Shown: in pieces, positions 1 to 5,192 of the stretch | Layout: each line of letters begins with the position of its first letter | Numbering within the stretch: position 1 is the first letter of the stretch | NCBI GenBank assembly: GCA_003132645.1 | Contig: PKYM01000132.1 | Coordinates: 1 to 5,192 of the forward strand | Direction of reading: 5' to 3' | From: Actinomycetota bacterium | Lineage (GTDB): Bacteria > Actinomycetota > Thermoleophilia > UBA2241 | Length of the DNA stretch: 5,192 nt | Program-made: the position numbers and the translations under genes | Notes under the pieces: generated by a model | The model's database searches: none | What the model was told of the DNA's origin: nothing | What the model saw: the letters and a program-made list of their open reading frames with translations, nothing else

Positions 1-1563
1 CCGGCCCTCGCGCGCCTCGCCGATGGCTGCCGCAACAAGCTCGGCGCTCTCGGCGTCGAGGTCGGCCGTCGGTTCGTCCAGGATGAGCAGGGGCGCGTCG
101 CGGACGAGCGCTCGGGCCAAGGCTACGCGGCGGGTCTCGCCGGCGGAGAGTCGGCGGCCGCCCTCGCCGATCACCGTGTCGTAGCCGCGCGGCAGCTCGC
201 GCACGAACTCATCGGCGCCGGCGAGCCGGGCGGCCTGCTCGAGACGAGCCGCGCTCACGCCGTCTGTCCCGAGCGTGATGTTCTGGGCCACGCTGCCGTG
301 AAACAGGGTCGGACTCTGCGGCAGCCACGACACCTGGCGACGCCAGGCGGCGAGGTCGAGGTCGTCGAGGTCGAGGCCGTCCAGGGTCACGCGCCCGGCG
401 TCGGGGCAGCGCAGCCCGAGCAGCAGCGCGGCCACGGTCGTCTTGCCGCAGCCCGAGCGGCCGACCAGGGCGACGACCTCGCCGCGGCGGATCTCCAGGC
501 CGACGCCGTCGAGCAGGCGATCGTCGCGCCCGGGATTGGCCAGGCTGACGCCCTCGAGCGCGACGCTCTCCCAGGCGGGCGGCGGCGGCGTGCCGCCGCC
601 GCCCGCCTGGCGCGGCAGGTCGATCAGGTCGAGGATACGCTCGGCGGCGGCCAGGCCGTCGGCGCTGGCGTGGAACTGGGTGGCCAGGGCACGGATGGGC
701 ACGTAGAGCTCGGGGGTGAGGAGCAGCACGGTCAGCGCGGCGCGCAGCGTGACCGTGCCCGAAACGAGGCGCAGGCCGAGTGTCACCGCGACCAGGGCCG
801 TCGCCAGCGTGGCGGCCAGGTCGAGTACCGCGCCCGACAGGAAGGCGACGCGGAGGGTCTGCATGGTCGTGCGCCGGTACTCCTCGCTGACCGCGGCGAT
901 ACGTTCGGCCTGGGCTTCGCCGCGGTTGAAGGCGCGCAGGGTGGGTAGGCCGCGCATGACGTCGAGGAAGTGGTTGGAAAGGCGCGCCAGAGCGCGCCAG
1001 CGGGCCCGGGTGCGGCCCTCGGTGTAGCGGCCGATCAGCCACATGAACAGGGGGATCAGCGGCAACGTCAAGGCCATGATCAGCGCCGAGGTACGGTCGA
1101 TGACGGCCGTCCAGGCGAGCACGGCAATCGGTACCAGCGCCGCCAGCACGAGCTGTGGGAGGTAGCGGGCGAAGTAGGCCTCGAGTGCGTCGACGCCCTG
1201 CACGGCGGCGGTGGCGAGCTCGCCGGACTCGGCGCCGTCGGCGGCGGTCGGCGTATCGCTCAGACGCCGCCCGACGAGCTCGAGGCGCAGCTGCGACATG
1301 ACGCTGACAGCGGCCCGCCGGCCGGTCGCTTCAAAGGCGCCGGCCAGCACGCCGCGCGTGACGGCGAGGCCCGCCAGCAGGGCGAGCGCGAGAGCGACGG
1401 CGGTCAGGTCGCGGCCCGCGAAGGCCTGCGAGACAACGAAGGCAAACAGCGTCGCCTGGGCGAGCAGCGCCAGGGTGGCCAGCAGCCCCAGCGCGACGTC
1501 GGCTCCCAGCGCCCATCGTGCGCCGCCCGCCTTGTGCAGCAGTCGCGGATCGAGCGGCTTCAC
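1..1563 (-). CDS. cydD: CydD-type ABC half-transporter, cytochrome bd maturation; 3' end cut by window edge
   Basis: In the known CydDC family this inner-membrane heterodimer moves thiols (cysteine, glutathione) and is required to assemble haem-loaded cytochrome bd. The visible part is 521 codons, open to the left edge. An N-terminal ABC transmembrane domain (about residues 15-300) contains the family-typical segments [18 protein letters not shown] (283-300) and LDLIDLP (311-317). A Gly/Pro linker (321-329) leads to the nucleotide-binding domain: Walker A GRSGCGKT (368-375), Q-loop glutamine 416, signature LSAGE (472-476), Walker B LLILDEP (492-498) and D-loop DLD (501-503). The H-loop histidine lies beyond the edge; roughly 30-60 residues are missing. 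The GTG start sits 4 nt after the cydB stop, with no clear Shine-Dalgarno, so translation is probably coupled to cydB. Lying downstream of cydAB favours CydD over other ABC exporters; a CydDC fusion cannot be excluded because the end is not seen. Confidence 0.93.
   Translation of the reverse strand, partial: MKPLDPRLLHKAGGARWALGADVALGLLATLALLAQATLFAFVVSQAFAGRDLTAVALALALLAGLAVTRGVLAGAFEATGRRAAVSVMSQLRLELVGRRLSDTPTAADGAESGELATAAVQGVDALEAYFARYLPQLVLAALVPIAVLAWTAVIDRTSALIMALTLPLIPLFMWLIGRYTEGRTRARWRALARLSNHFLDVMRGLPTLRAFNRGEAQAERIAAVSEEYRRTTMQTLRVAFLSGAVLDLAATLATALVAVTLGLRLVSGTVTLRAALTVLLLTPELYVPIRALATQFHASADGLAAAERILDLIDLPRQAGGGGTPPPPAWESVALEGVSLANPGRDDRLLDGVGLEIRRGEVVALVGRSGCGKTTVAALLLGLRCPDAGRVTLDGLDLDDLDLAAWRRQVSWLPQSPTLFHGSVAQNITLGTDGVSAARLEQAARLAGADEFVRELPRGYDTVIGEGGRRLSAGETRRVALARALVRDAPLLILDEPTADLDAESAELVAAAIGEAREGR
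571..610. repeat. 40-bp near-perfect palindrome inside cydD linker
   Basis: Two 19-bp arms, beginning CCAGGCGGGC and ending GCCCGCCTGG, are exact reverse complements around a central GT. Symmetry breaks at the next outward pair (570/611). On the coding strand it spells the Gly4-Thr-Pro4 linker between the membrane domain and the ATPase domain of CydD (about residues 318-331). It could form a very stable mRNA hairpin or a cruciform. It may be only a by-product of GGC and CCG codon runs in a GC-rich gene, although the symmetry extends beyond the homopolymeric codons into CAG-GCG on one side and GCC-TGG on the other. Confidence 0.85.
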
Positions 1564-1567
1564 CTGC

Positions 1568-2707
1568 TTAGCGACCGGCCGGCGCCCCCGCAGGACCGGT
1601 ACCGCCCGGACCGCCCGCACCACCCGGACCGCCCGCACCACCCGTGCCACCCGGACCACCCGCACCGCCCGCAGTGCCCGCACCGCCCGTGCCGGCGGTC
1701 GCGCTGCCGGGTTGCTGCCGCACGTCGCCGACGTCGATGCGCTTGCGGAACACGTAGAAGGTCCAGCCCTGGTAGATCAGCACCAGCGGCAGGAAGATCG
1801 CCGTCACCACGGTCATGACCTTGAGGGTGTACGACGACGACGAGGCGTTGTGCACCGTCAGGTTGAACGCGGCGTTCGTGCTCGAGACCATCACCCGCGG
1901 GTACAGAAAGACGAAGATGGTCGCCACCGTGGCGAGCATAGCGACGGCCGTCGCGAGGAAGGCCCAGCCGTCGCGGTGGGAGCGGATGAACCACGCGGCG
2001 GCGAGGATCGCCAGCACCGCCAGCACCGGCACCGGCGCGCGCGCCGCGTGTCCGGCGATCGCTAGGGTCCAGGCCGTGAAGGCGATCACGGCGAGCGCGG
2101 CAAGCGGTGCGAGCCAGCGTCCCATGCCCTCGGCCCTGGCCTGTACGACACCTCTGGTCTTGAGTGCCAGGAAGGCGGCGCCGTGGGCCAGACAGAGCAG
2201 CACGACGGTGAGCCCGACGAACAGCGAGTAGGGGTTGAGCAGCGTGAAGAAGCTGCCGGTGTACTCGTGGCTCGAGTCGATCGGCACGCCGCGCAGCAGG
2301 TTGCCCAGGGCGCAGCCCACGAGCAGCGGGACCAACAGGCTGCCCAGGGTCAGCGCCGCATCCCAGGTCCGCCGCCAGCCGGCGCTTTCGCGCTGCGTGC
2401 GAAACTCGAACGAGACGCCGCGGATGATGAGCGCCACGAGCACCGCCACGAGCGCCAGATAGAAGCCCGAGAACATCGTCGCATACCACTCGGGGAAGGC
2501 CGCGAACATGCCCGCGCCGGCGACGATCAGCCACACCTCGTTGCCGTCCCACACCGGCCCGATGGCGTTGATCGCGACGCGCCGCTCGTCGTCGCTATGG
2601 CCGACGAAGCCGTGCAGCATGCCGACGCCGAAGTCGAAGCCCTCGAGGAACAGAAACCCGCACCAGAGGACGGCGAGAAGGACGAACCAGAGTATCGGAA
2701 GTGACAT
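1568..2707 (-). CDS. cydB: Cytochrome bd quinol oxidase subunit II, with Gly-X-Y tail
   Basis: Membrane subunit that pairs with CydA in the bd-type quinol:O2 oxidoreductase. The 379-residue product shows the family's N-terminal helix ending in [10 protein letters not shown] (22-31), the loop [15 protein letters not shown] (47-61), GNLLRGVP (135-142), [12 protein letters not shown] (155-166), a YPRVMVSS segment (269-276) and [16 protein letters not shown] (283-298). Several long hydrophobic segments, about eight or nine, fit a polytopic protein. I chose ATG at 2707 because a perfect AGGAGG (2714-2719) lies 6 nt upstream; the in-frame GTG at 2713 directly abuts that site. It starts 13 nt after the cydA stop. 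The core ends near residue 325 (FRKRI). The last 50-odd residues form an unusual glycine-rich tail, with twelve Gly-X-Y triplets at 341-376 encoded by tandem 9-bp repeats. Family assignment is secure; the role of the tail is unknown. Confidence 0.96.
   Translation of the reverse strand: MSLPILWFVLLAVLWCGFLFLEGFDFGVGMLHGFVGHSDDERRVAINAIGPVWDGNEVWLIVAGAGMFAAFPEWYATMFSGFYLALVAVLVALIIRGVSFEFRTQRESAGWRRTWDAALTLGSLLVPLLVGCALGNLLRGVPIDSSHEYTGSFFTLLNPYSLFVGLTVVLLCLAHGAAFLALKTRGVVQARAEGMGRWLAPLAALAVIAFTAWTLAIAGHAARAPVPVLAVLAILAAAWFIRSHRDGWAFLATAVAMLATVATIFVFLYPRVMVSSTNAAFNLTVHNASSSSYTLKVMTVVTAIFLPLVLIYQGWTFYVFRKRIDVGDVRQQPGSATAGTGGAGTAGGAGGPGGTGGAGGPGGAGGPGGTGPAGAPAGR
1602..1691. repeat. Ten tandem 9-bp repeats encoding the CydB C-terminal tail
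   Basis: Ten consecutive 9-bp units on the plus strand, mostly ccRcccgNR (for example ccgcccgga, ccgcccgca, ccacccgga, ccgcccgca, ccacccgtg). On the cydB strand each unit adds three residues of the type Gly-Gly-Ala/Pro/Thr. Because the unit is a multiple of three, gain or loss of copies would change tail length without breaking the frame. Unit-to-unit divergence is low, which suggests recent expansion by slippage. Confidence 0.9.
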
Positions 2708-2713
2708 AGCCAC

Positions 2714-2719
2714 CCTCCT
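2714..2719 (-). promoter_or_regulatory. Shine-Dalgarno of cydB (decides start)
   Basis: AGGAGG on the minus strand, in the cydA-cydB gap right after the cydA TGA. It lies 6 nt before the ATG at 2705-2707 and 0 nt before the GTG at 2711-2713, so it supports the ATG start. Confidence 0.85.
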
Positions 2720-2720
2720 G

Positions 2721-4139
2721 TCAGTACGTCATCGCGGGGACGGGAACGTCGTGCTCGTCGAGCGGCGGCGTCGGGGCGATCGGCCGGCGCGCGAAGCGGA
2801 TCATGAGGACGGCGTCGATCACGGCCATGGCGCCGTACAGCAGAACGAACACGACGAGGCTGATGGCGATGGTCGTTGCGCTGACCGACGGCGAGACGCC
2901 GTTGCGGGTGAGCTGCAATCCCTGGACGATCCACGGCTGGCGGCCGTTCTCGGTGAGTGCCCAGCCGGCCGTGTTCATGATGAAGGGGATGACGACGGCC
3001 CAGACGGCCAGGCGCAGAAACCAGGTCGAGGTCTCGATCTTCTGGCGGCGCAGCAGCCACACCCCCCACAGCGCCAGCAGAAAGACGAGTCCCGCCAGGT
3101 AGGCCATGACGCGGATCGACCAGAAGGCCACGAAGACGTTGGGCCGGTAGTCGCCCGGGCCGTACTTCTGCTGGTACTGGGCATTGATCTGATTCATGCC
3201 CTGGACCTTGCCGTTCCAGGAGTTGGTCGCCAGGAACGAGAGCCCGTGGGGAGCCTTGATGGCGAATGTCGGGGTCGGGTCGCCGGCGGTGAAGCCGCCG
3301 ATCTGAAAGAGGGTGAACGAGGCCGGCCGGGCCGTGTTCCAGAGCGCCTCTCCGGCGGCGATCTTCATGGGCTGGTACTTCTCGCCGACGACGCCGAGCT
3401 CGCTGCCGACGAGCATAGCAAGCAGGGCTGCCGGCACCAGCACGATAAGCGCCACCCGGGTCGTCTTGCGAAAGACGTGCGGGTCTGAGCGGCGCAGCAG
3501 ATGCCAGGCCGAGACGGCCAGCATCAGGCCGGCGCCGGTGACCAGCGCGGCCAGCAGCACGTGCCCGTAGGCCCACAGGAACATCGAGTTGGTGAGCACG
3601 GCCCAGATGCTGGTGAGCTGGGCGCGGCCGGTCGCGGGGTTGATCCTGTAGCCCACGGGACGCTGCATCCACGAGTTGGCCGCCATGATGAAGGCCGCCG
3701 ACAGCACCGTGCCGAGGGCGACCAGCCAGATCGTCGCCAGGTGGACCGCCTTCGGCAGGCGGCCCCAGCCGAACAGCCAGAGGCCGAGGAAGGTCGACTC
3801 CAAAAAGAACGCCGCGAGGCCCTCGATGGCCAGCGGCGCGCCGAACACATCACCCACGAAGCGCGAATACGACGACCACGCCATGCCGAACTGAAACTCC
3901 TGCACCAGGCCGGTGACGACGCCGACCGCGACGTTGATCAGCAGCAGGGTGCCGAAGAAGCGCGTCAGGCGCAGGTACTCGTCGTCGCCGCGGCGATGCC
4001 AGACCGTCTGCAGGATGGCCACGAGAAAGGCCAGACCGATGGTCACCGGTACGAACAGAAAATGGTAGATGCTCGTTGCCGCGAACTGCAGACGGGCAAG
4101 GTCGAGCTGCGAAACGGCGACGACCACGGAGCTCCTCAT
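2721..4139 (-). CDS. cydA: Cytochrome bd quinol oxidase subunit I, short Q-loop type
   Basis: Catalytic haem subunit of the bd oxidase: oxidises quinol at the outer face of the membrane and reduces O2 to water. In 472 residues the expected ligands can be aligned by eye to E. coli CydA: His26 in SIYHFLFVP (haem b595 ligand, E. coli H19), His193 (H186) and Met345 in SIRVMAYLAG (M393) for haem b558, and glutamates 106 and 114 in APLAIEGLAAFFLEST (E99, E107). Quinol-site Lys259 and Glu264 lie in MKIAAGEALW (K252, E257), and GRQPW is at 399-403. The protein is about 50 residues shorter than E. coli CydA because the insertion in the quinol-binding loop is absent; this marks the short-Q-loop subfamily, which also contains CioA. 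The ATG has AAGGGAG (4147-4153) 7 nt upstream. A GTG at codon 5, preceded by GAGGAG, is a weaker alternative start. It is the first gene of the cyd operon. Confidence 0.97.
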   Translation of the reverse strand: MRSSVVVAVSQLDLARLQFAATSIYHFLFVPVTIGLAFLVAILQTVWHRRGDDEYLRLTRFFGTLLLINVAVGVVTGLVQEFQFGMAWSSYSRFVGDVFGAPLAIEGLAAFFLESTFLGLWLFGWGRLPKAVHLATIWLVALGTVLSAAFIMAANSWMQRPVGYRINPATGRAQLTSIWAVLTNSMFLWAYGHVLLAALVTGAGLMLAVSAWHLLRRSDPHVFRKTTRVALIVLVPAALLAMLVGSELGVVGEKYQPMKIAAGEALWNTARPASFTLFQIGGFTAGDPTPTFAIKAPHGLSFLATNSWNGKVQGMNQINAQYQQKYGPGDYRPNVFVAFWSIRVMAYLAGLVFLLALWGVWLLRRQKIETSTWFLRLAVWAVVIPFIMNTAGWALTENGRQPWIVQGLQLTRNGVSPSVSATTIAISLVVFVLLYGAMAVIDAVLMIRFARRPIAPTPPLDEHDVPVPAMTY

Positions 4140-4146
4140 TTTCGCA

Positions 4147-4153
4147 CTCCCTT
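4147..4153 (-). promoter_or_regulatory. Shine-Dalgarno of cydA
   Basis: AAGGGAG on the minus strand, 7 nt before the cydA ATG at 4137-4139. Confidence 0.7.
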
Positions 4154-4167
4154 CTCGAACGCTTCGG

Positions 4168-4197
4168 CGGCGCGCGCGAGGGAAGGTCCGCGCGCCG
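4168..4197 (-). promoter_or_regulatory. GC-rich hairpin in the cydA leader
   Basis: CGGCGCGCG (4168-4176) and CGCGCGCCG (4189-4197) are exact reverse complements, giving a 9-bp all-GC stem with a 12-nt loop. In the cydA transcript it would end 28 nt before the start codon. No U-tract follows it, so it does not look like an intrinsic terminator of ordinary type. Its three outermost bases on one side (4195-4197) are shared with the adjacent 14-bp palindrome, so the two RNA structures would exclude each other. Confidence 0.5.
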
Positions 4198-4208
4198 ATC
4201 CGGATCGG
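4195..4208. promoter_or_regulatory. 14-bp perfect palindrome, candidate operator in cydA leader
   Basis: CCGATCCGGATCGG is its own reverse complement. It lies roughly 35-48 nt downstream of the predicted cydA transcription start, a place where a repressor could block elongation or initiation. I do not recognise it as the site of a known regulator, and short GC-rich palindromes also occur by chance. Confidence 0.35.
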
Positions 4209-4248
4209 GCGAAGGGGGCGAGACGGACTCGCACCCTTGTTGCGCGCG

Positions 4249-4278
4249 ATGATATGGCGACCGCCTCACAACGGGCAA
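4249..4278 (-). promoter_or_regulatory. Candidate sigma-70-type promoter of cydABD
   Basis: On the minus strand TTGCCC (4273-4278) is followed after 18 nt by TATCAT (4249-4254), five of six matches to the TATAAT consensus. It is the only AT-rich hexamer of that quality upstream of cydA. Transcription would start near 4242 and leave a leader of about 100 nt. A lone TTGTGA (4266-4271), matching a half-site of the redox repressor Rex, lies in the spacer, but its second half is not present. Confidence 0.5.
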
Positions 4279-4290
4279 CGTTTGCGGCAT

Positions 4291-4313
4291 GGCGACAGTG
4301 ACAAGGTGTCGCC
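4291..4313. promoter_or_regulatory. 23-bp inverted repeat between the divergent promoters
   Basis: GGCGACA (4291-4297) and TGTCGCC (4307-4313) are exact 7-bp inverted arms separated by 9 nt. The element lies just upstream of both predicted -35 boxes (cydA at 4278, the MarR gene at 4325), the right place for a regulator acting on either or both promoters. The binding protein is unknown. Confidence 0.4.
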
Positions 4314-4324
4314 GGCGGGACGGT

Positions 4325-4353
4325 TTGCCTGCTAACGGTTAGTGTGCTACCGT
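4325..4353 (+). promoter_or_regulatory. Candidate promoter of the MarR-exporter operon
   Basis: TTGCCT (4325-4330) and TACCGT (4348-4353) are separated by 17 nt. The -10 fits only the relaxed TAnnnT form common in high-GC bacteria. The predicted start near 4360 leaves a leader of about 50 nt before the chosen GTG at 4410. The promoter is supported mainly by its match in position to the operator-like repeats inside its spacer. Confidence 0.4.
4332..4351. promoter_or_regulatory. Candidate MarR operator
   Basis: Two overlapping symmetric elements are seen. CTAAC-G-GTTAG (4332-4342) is a perfect 5-bp inverted repeat around one base. GTTAG-TGTG-CTACC (4338-4351) is a near-perfect one with a single mismatch. 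In addition AACGGT (4334-4339) and ACCGTT (4349-4354) form a 6-bp inverted pair. The block is AT-richer than its surroundings and sits between the predicted -35 and -10. MarR dimers typically bind palindromes of this size and repress their own operons, so autoregulation is the likely use. This is inference from position and symmetry. Confidence 0.5.
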
Positions 4354-4396
4354 TTCTTTCGGCCCGCACGTCGGAGGTGCGGAAGGTGACCCAGCC

Positions 4397-4403
4397 GGGG
4401 AGG
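4397..4403 (+). promoter_or_regulatory. Shine-Dalgarno of the MarR gene (decides start)
   Basis: GGGGAGG, continuing as TG, lies 6 nt before the GTG at 4410-4412. It is a better match and spacing than CGGAGG (4372-4377) before the GTG at 4386. Confidence 0.6.
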
Positions 4404-4409
4404 TGGATC

Positions 4410-4994
4410 GTGGCCAGGACAGGCGACGCGTTCAAGCTGTCGCTCGTTGAGCTCGAAGGCGTCGACGAACTGTCGTATCGCGTCTTTCGCGCGTTCCTCA
4501 ACGCCATGCGGCTGCACCGCCAGCTCATGATCGCGGCCCTGGCCCAGAGCGACACCCACCCGGGCCAGGCCATCTGCCTGCGCTTTCTGTCGAGCAATGA
4601 CGGGATCACCCAGCGCGACCTCGCCGAGGCGCTCCACCTTGCCCGCCCCACGGTGAGCAAGATGCTGCACGCCATGGAGAAGGCCGGCGCGATCGAGCGC
4701 CGGCCCGACGAGCGCGATCAGCGGCTCACGCGGGTGCATCTCACCACGGCCGGCCGTGAGCTCGAGACCGAGTTGCGGGTCGTGTCGGCGGGCTACGTCA
4801 ACGAGACCATCGGCACGCTCGACGAGCGCGACCGCCGCGAGCTCGCGCGACTGCTCGAGACCCTGAGCGCCAGCATCTCGCAGGCGATCGCCACGCGGCG
4901 CGACGAACACACCGTGCAGGCCGCGGCCGGCAACGAGACCGCATCCGGCGACGAAGCCGGCGTCGCCCATGACCGCGAAGGGCCGTCGGCGTGA
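4410..4994 (+). CDS. MarR-family transcriptional regulator
   Basis: A 194-residue DNA-binding protein, expected to act as a dimeric repressor released by a small ligand or by oxidation. The N-terminal dimerisation helix is LSYRVFRAFLNAMRLHRQLM (21-40). The winged helix-turn-helix follows: GITQRDLAEALHLARPTVSK (65-84), then MLHAMEKAGAIERRPDERDQ (85-104) with the basic wing RRPDERDQRLTRVHLT (97-112) and the family hallmark LTTAG (111-115). A C-terminal helical part reaches about residue 164, and the last 30 residues are polar, Ala/Gly/Glu-rich and probably disordered. I chose GTG 4410 for its Shine-Dalgarno; GTG 4386 (202 residues) is possible, and GTG 4344 would lie upstream of the predicted transcription start. 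The stop overlaps the start of an ABC exporter gene, so the exporter is the most likely target. Cys56 is the only cysteine, which leaves thiol sensing open. The specific ligand cannot be told. Confidence 0.92.
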   Translation: MARTGDAFKLSLVELEGVDELSYRVFRAFLNAMRLHRQLMIAALAQSDTHPGQAICLRFLSSNDGITQRDLAEALHLARPTVSKMLHAMEKAGAIERRPDERDQRLTRVHLTTAGRELETELRVVSAGYVNETIGTLDERDRRELARLLETLSASISQAIATRRDEHTVQAAAGNETASGDEAGVAHDREGPSA

Positions 4995-5192
4995 TCGCCC
5001 TGCTCAAGGAGCGCCTGACTCCGTACTGGCGCCAGATCGTCCTCGTCCTCGCCCTGCTGTTCGTGCAGGCGATCACCAACCTCTACCTGCCCACGCTGAA
5101 CGCCGACCTCATCAACAACGGCGTGGTCAAGGGCGACACGCACTACATCGTGGTCACGGGCGCCTTCATGCTGGGCGTCACCCTGGTGCTGG
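4991..5192 (+). CDS. ABC multidrug-type exporter half-transporter, N-terminal fragment cut by window edge
   Basis: Only the first 67 codons are in the window. They read like the start of type IV (exporter-fold) ABC half-transporters: an amphipathic elbow LLKERLTPYWRQ (4-15), a hydrophobic first membrane helix (about 16-34) that runs into YLPTLNADLINNGVVKGD (32-49), and a second hydrophobic stretch starting near residue 53. The LYLPTLNADLINNGV stretch is typical of exporters encoded next to MarR genes, usually as a pair forming a heterodimer. The GTG start overlaps the MarR stop in a GTGA junction, which indicates translational coupling and one operon. The nucleotide-binding domain is not visible, so the transporter class is inferred from the N-terminus and the neighbour; the substrate is unknown. 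Confidence 0.85.
   Translation, partial: MIALLKERLTPYWRQIVLVLALLFVQAITNLYLPTLNADLINNGVVKGDTHYIVVTGAFMLGVTLVL

Noticed and set aside
209..1042. Minus-strand 277-codon frame and overlapping plus-strand frames across the cydD region
   Set aside because: They are shadows of cydD, which is open through position 1 in another frame and contains all the ABC ATPase motifs visible before the edge.
1602..1691. CRISPR-like array
   Set aside because: The units are only 9 bp, contiguous and without spacers, and they are translated in frame as the CydB tail.
2708..2713. GTG at 2713 as the cydB start
   Set aside because: It directly abuts the AGGAGG ribosome-binding site with no spacing, whereas the ATG at 2707 has 6 nt.
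2508..3488. Long open frames antisense to cydA and cydB, including this 326-codon plus-strand frame and a minus-strand frame at 2527-3672
   Set aside because: High G+C makes stop codons rare in all frames. These translations are Arg/Ala/Pro-rich with no recognisable motif, while the cydA and cydB frames carry clear family residues.
4168..4197. Intrinsic terminator between the divergent operons
   Set aside because: The hairpin lacks a U-tract on either strand and lies in a region where both units start rather than end.
4254..4271. Rex (redox repressor) site in the cydA promoter
   Set aside because: Only one half, TTGTGA on the minus strand, is present; the position of the other half reads CGCCAT instead of TCACAA.
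4344..4409. GTG at 4344 as the MarR-gene start
   Set aside because: It falls inside the predicted promoter and operator, has no Shine-Dalgarno, and the added residues match nothing in the family. GTG 4386 remains possible but is second choice.

Overview
The window is about 70% G+C (by eye) and every base is accounted for by two divergent, tightly packed transcription units. The base composition, three GTG starts, the short-Q-loop CydA, the gene order cydA-cydB-cydD and the MarR-plus-ABC-exporter pair all suggest a high-GC bacterium, most likely an actinomycete-type organism (Actinomycetota). That taxonomic call is inference. No rRNA, tRNA or other taxonomic marker is present.

Minus strand, read from position 4139 down to 1: a cytochrome bd oxidase operon. 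cydA (subunit I, carries the haem ligands and the quinol site) is followed 13 nt later by cydB (subunit II), and 4 nt after that by cydD, an ABC half-transporter needed for maturation of the oxidase. cydD runs off the left edge with about 521 codons seen, lacking only the end of its nucleotide-binding domain. Its partner cydC should lie just beyond the edge. The operon makes and assembles a membrane quinol:O2 oxidoreductase of high oxygen affinity.

Plus strand, 4410 to the right edge: a MarR-family repressor gene whose stop codon overlaps (GTGA) the GTG start of a multidrug-type ABC exporter half-transporter. Only the first 67 codons of the exporter are in the window. The pair looks like a self-regulated efflux operon.

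Between the two units, 4140-4409 (270 bp) is the only non-coding stretch and is rich in signals. It holds a candidate sigma-70-type promoter for cydA, a candidate promoter for the MarR gene with an operator-like inverted repeat inside it, a 23-bp inverted repeat midway between the two promoters, and a GC-rich hairpin plus a 14-bp palindrome in the cydA leader.

The genes themselves are familiar. The less usual items are a run of ten 9-bp tandem repeats that gives CydB a collagen-like Gly-X-Y tail, a 40-bp near-perfect palindrome in the interdomain linker of cydD, and the symmetry elements of the divergent promoter region. I saw no mobile element, CRISPR array, RNA gene or clearly novel system.
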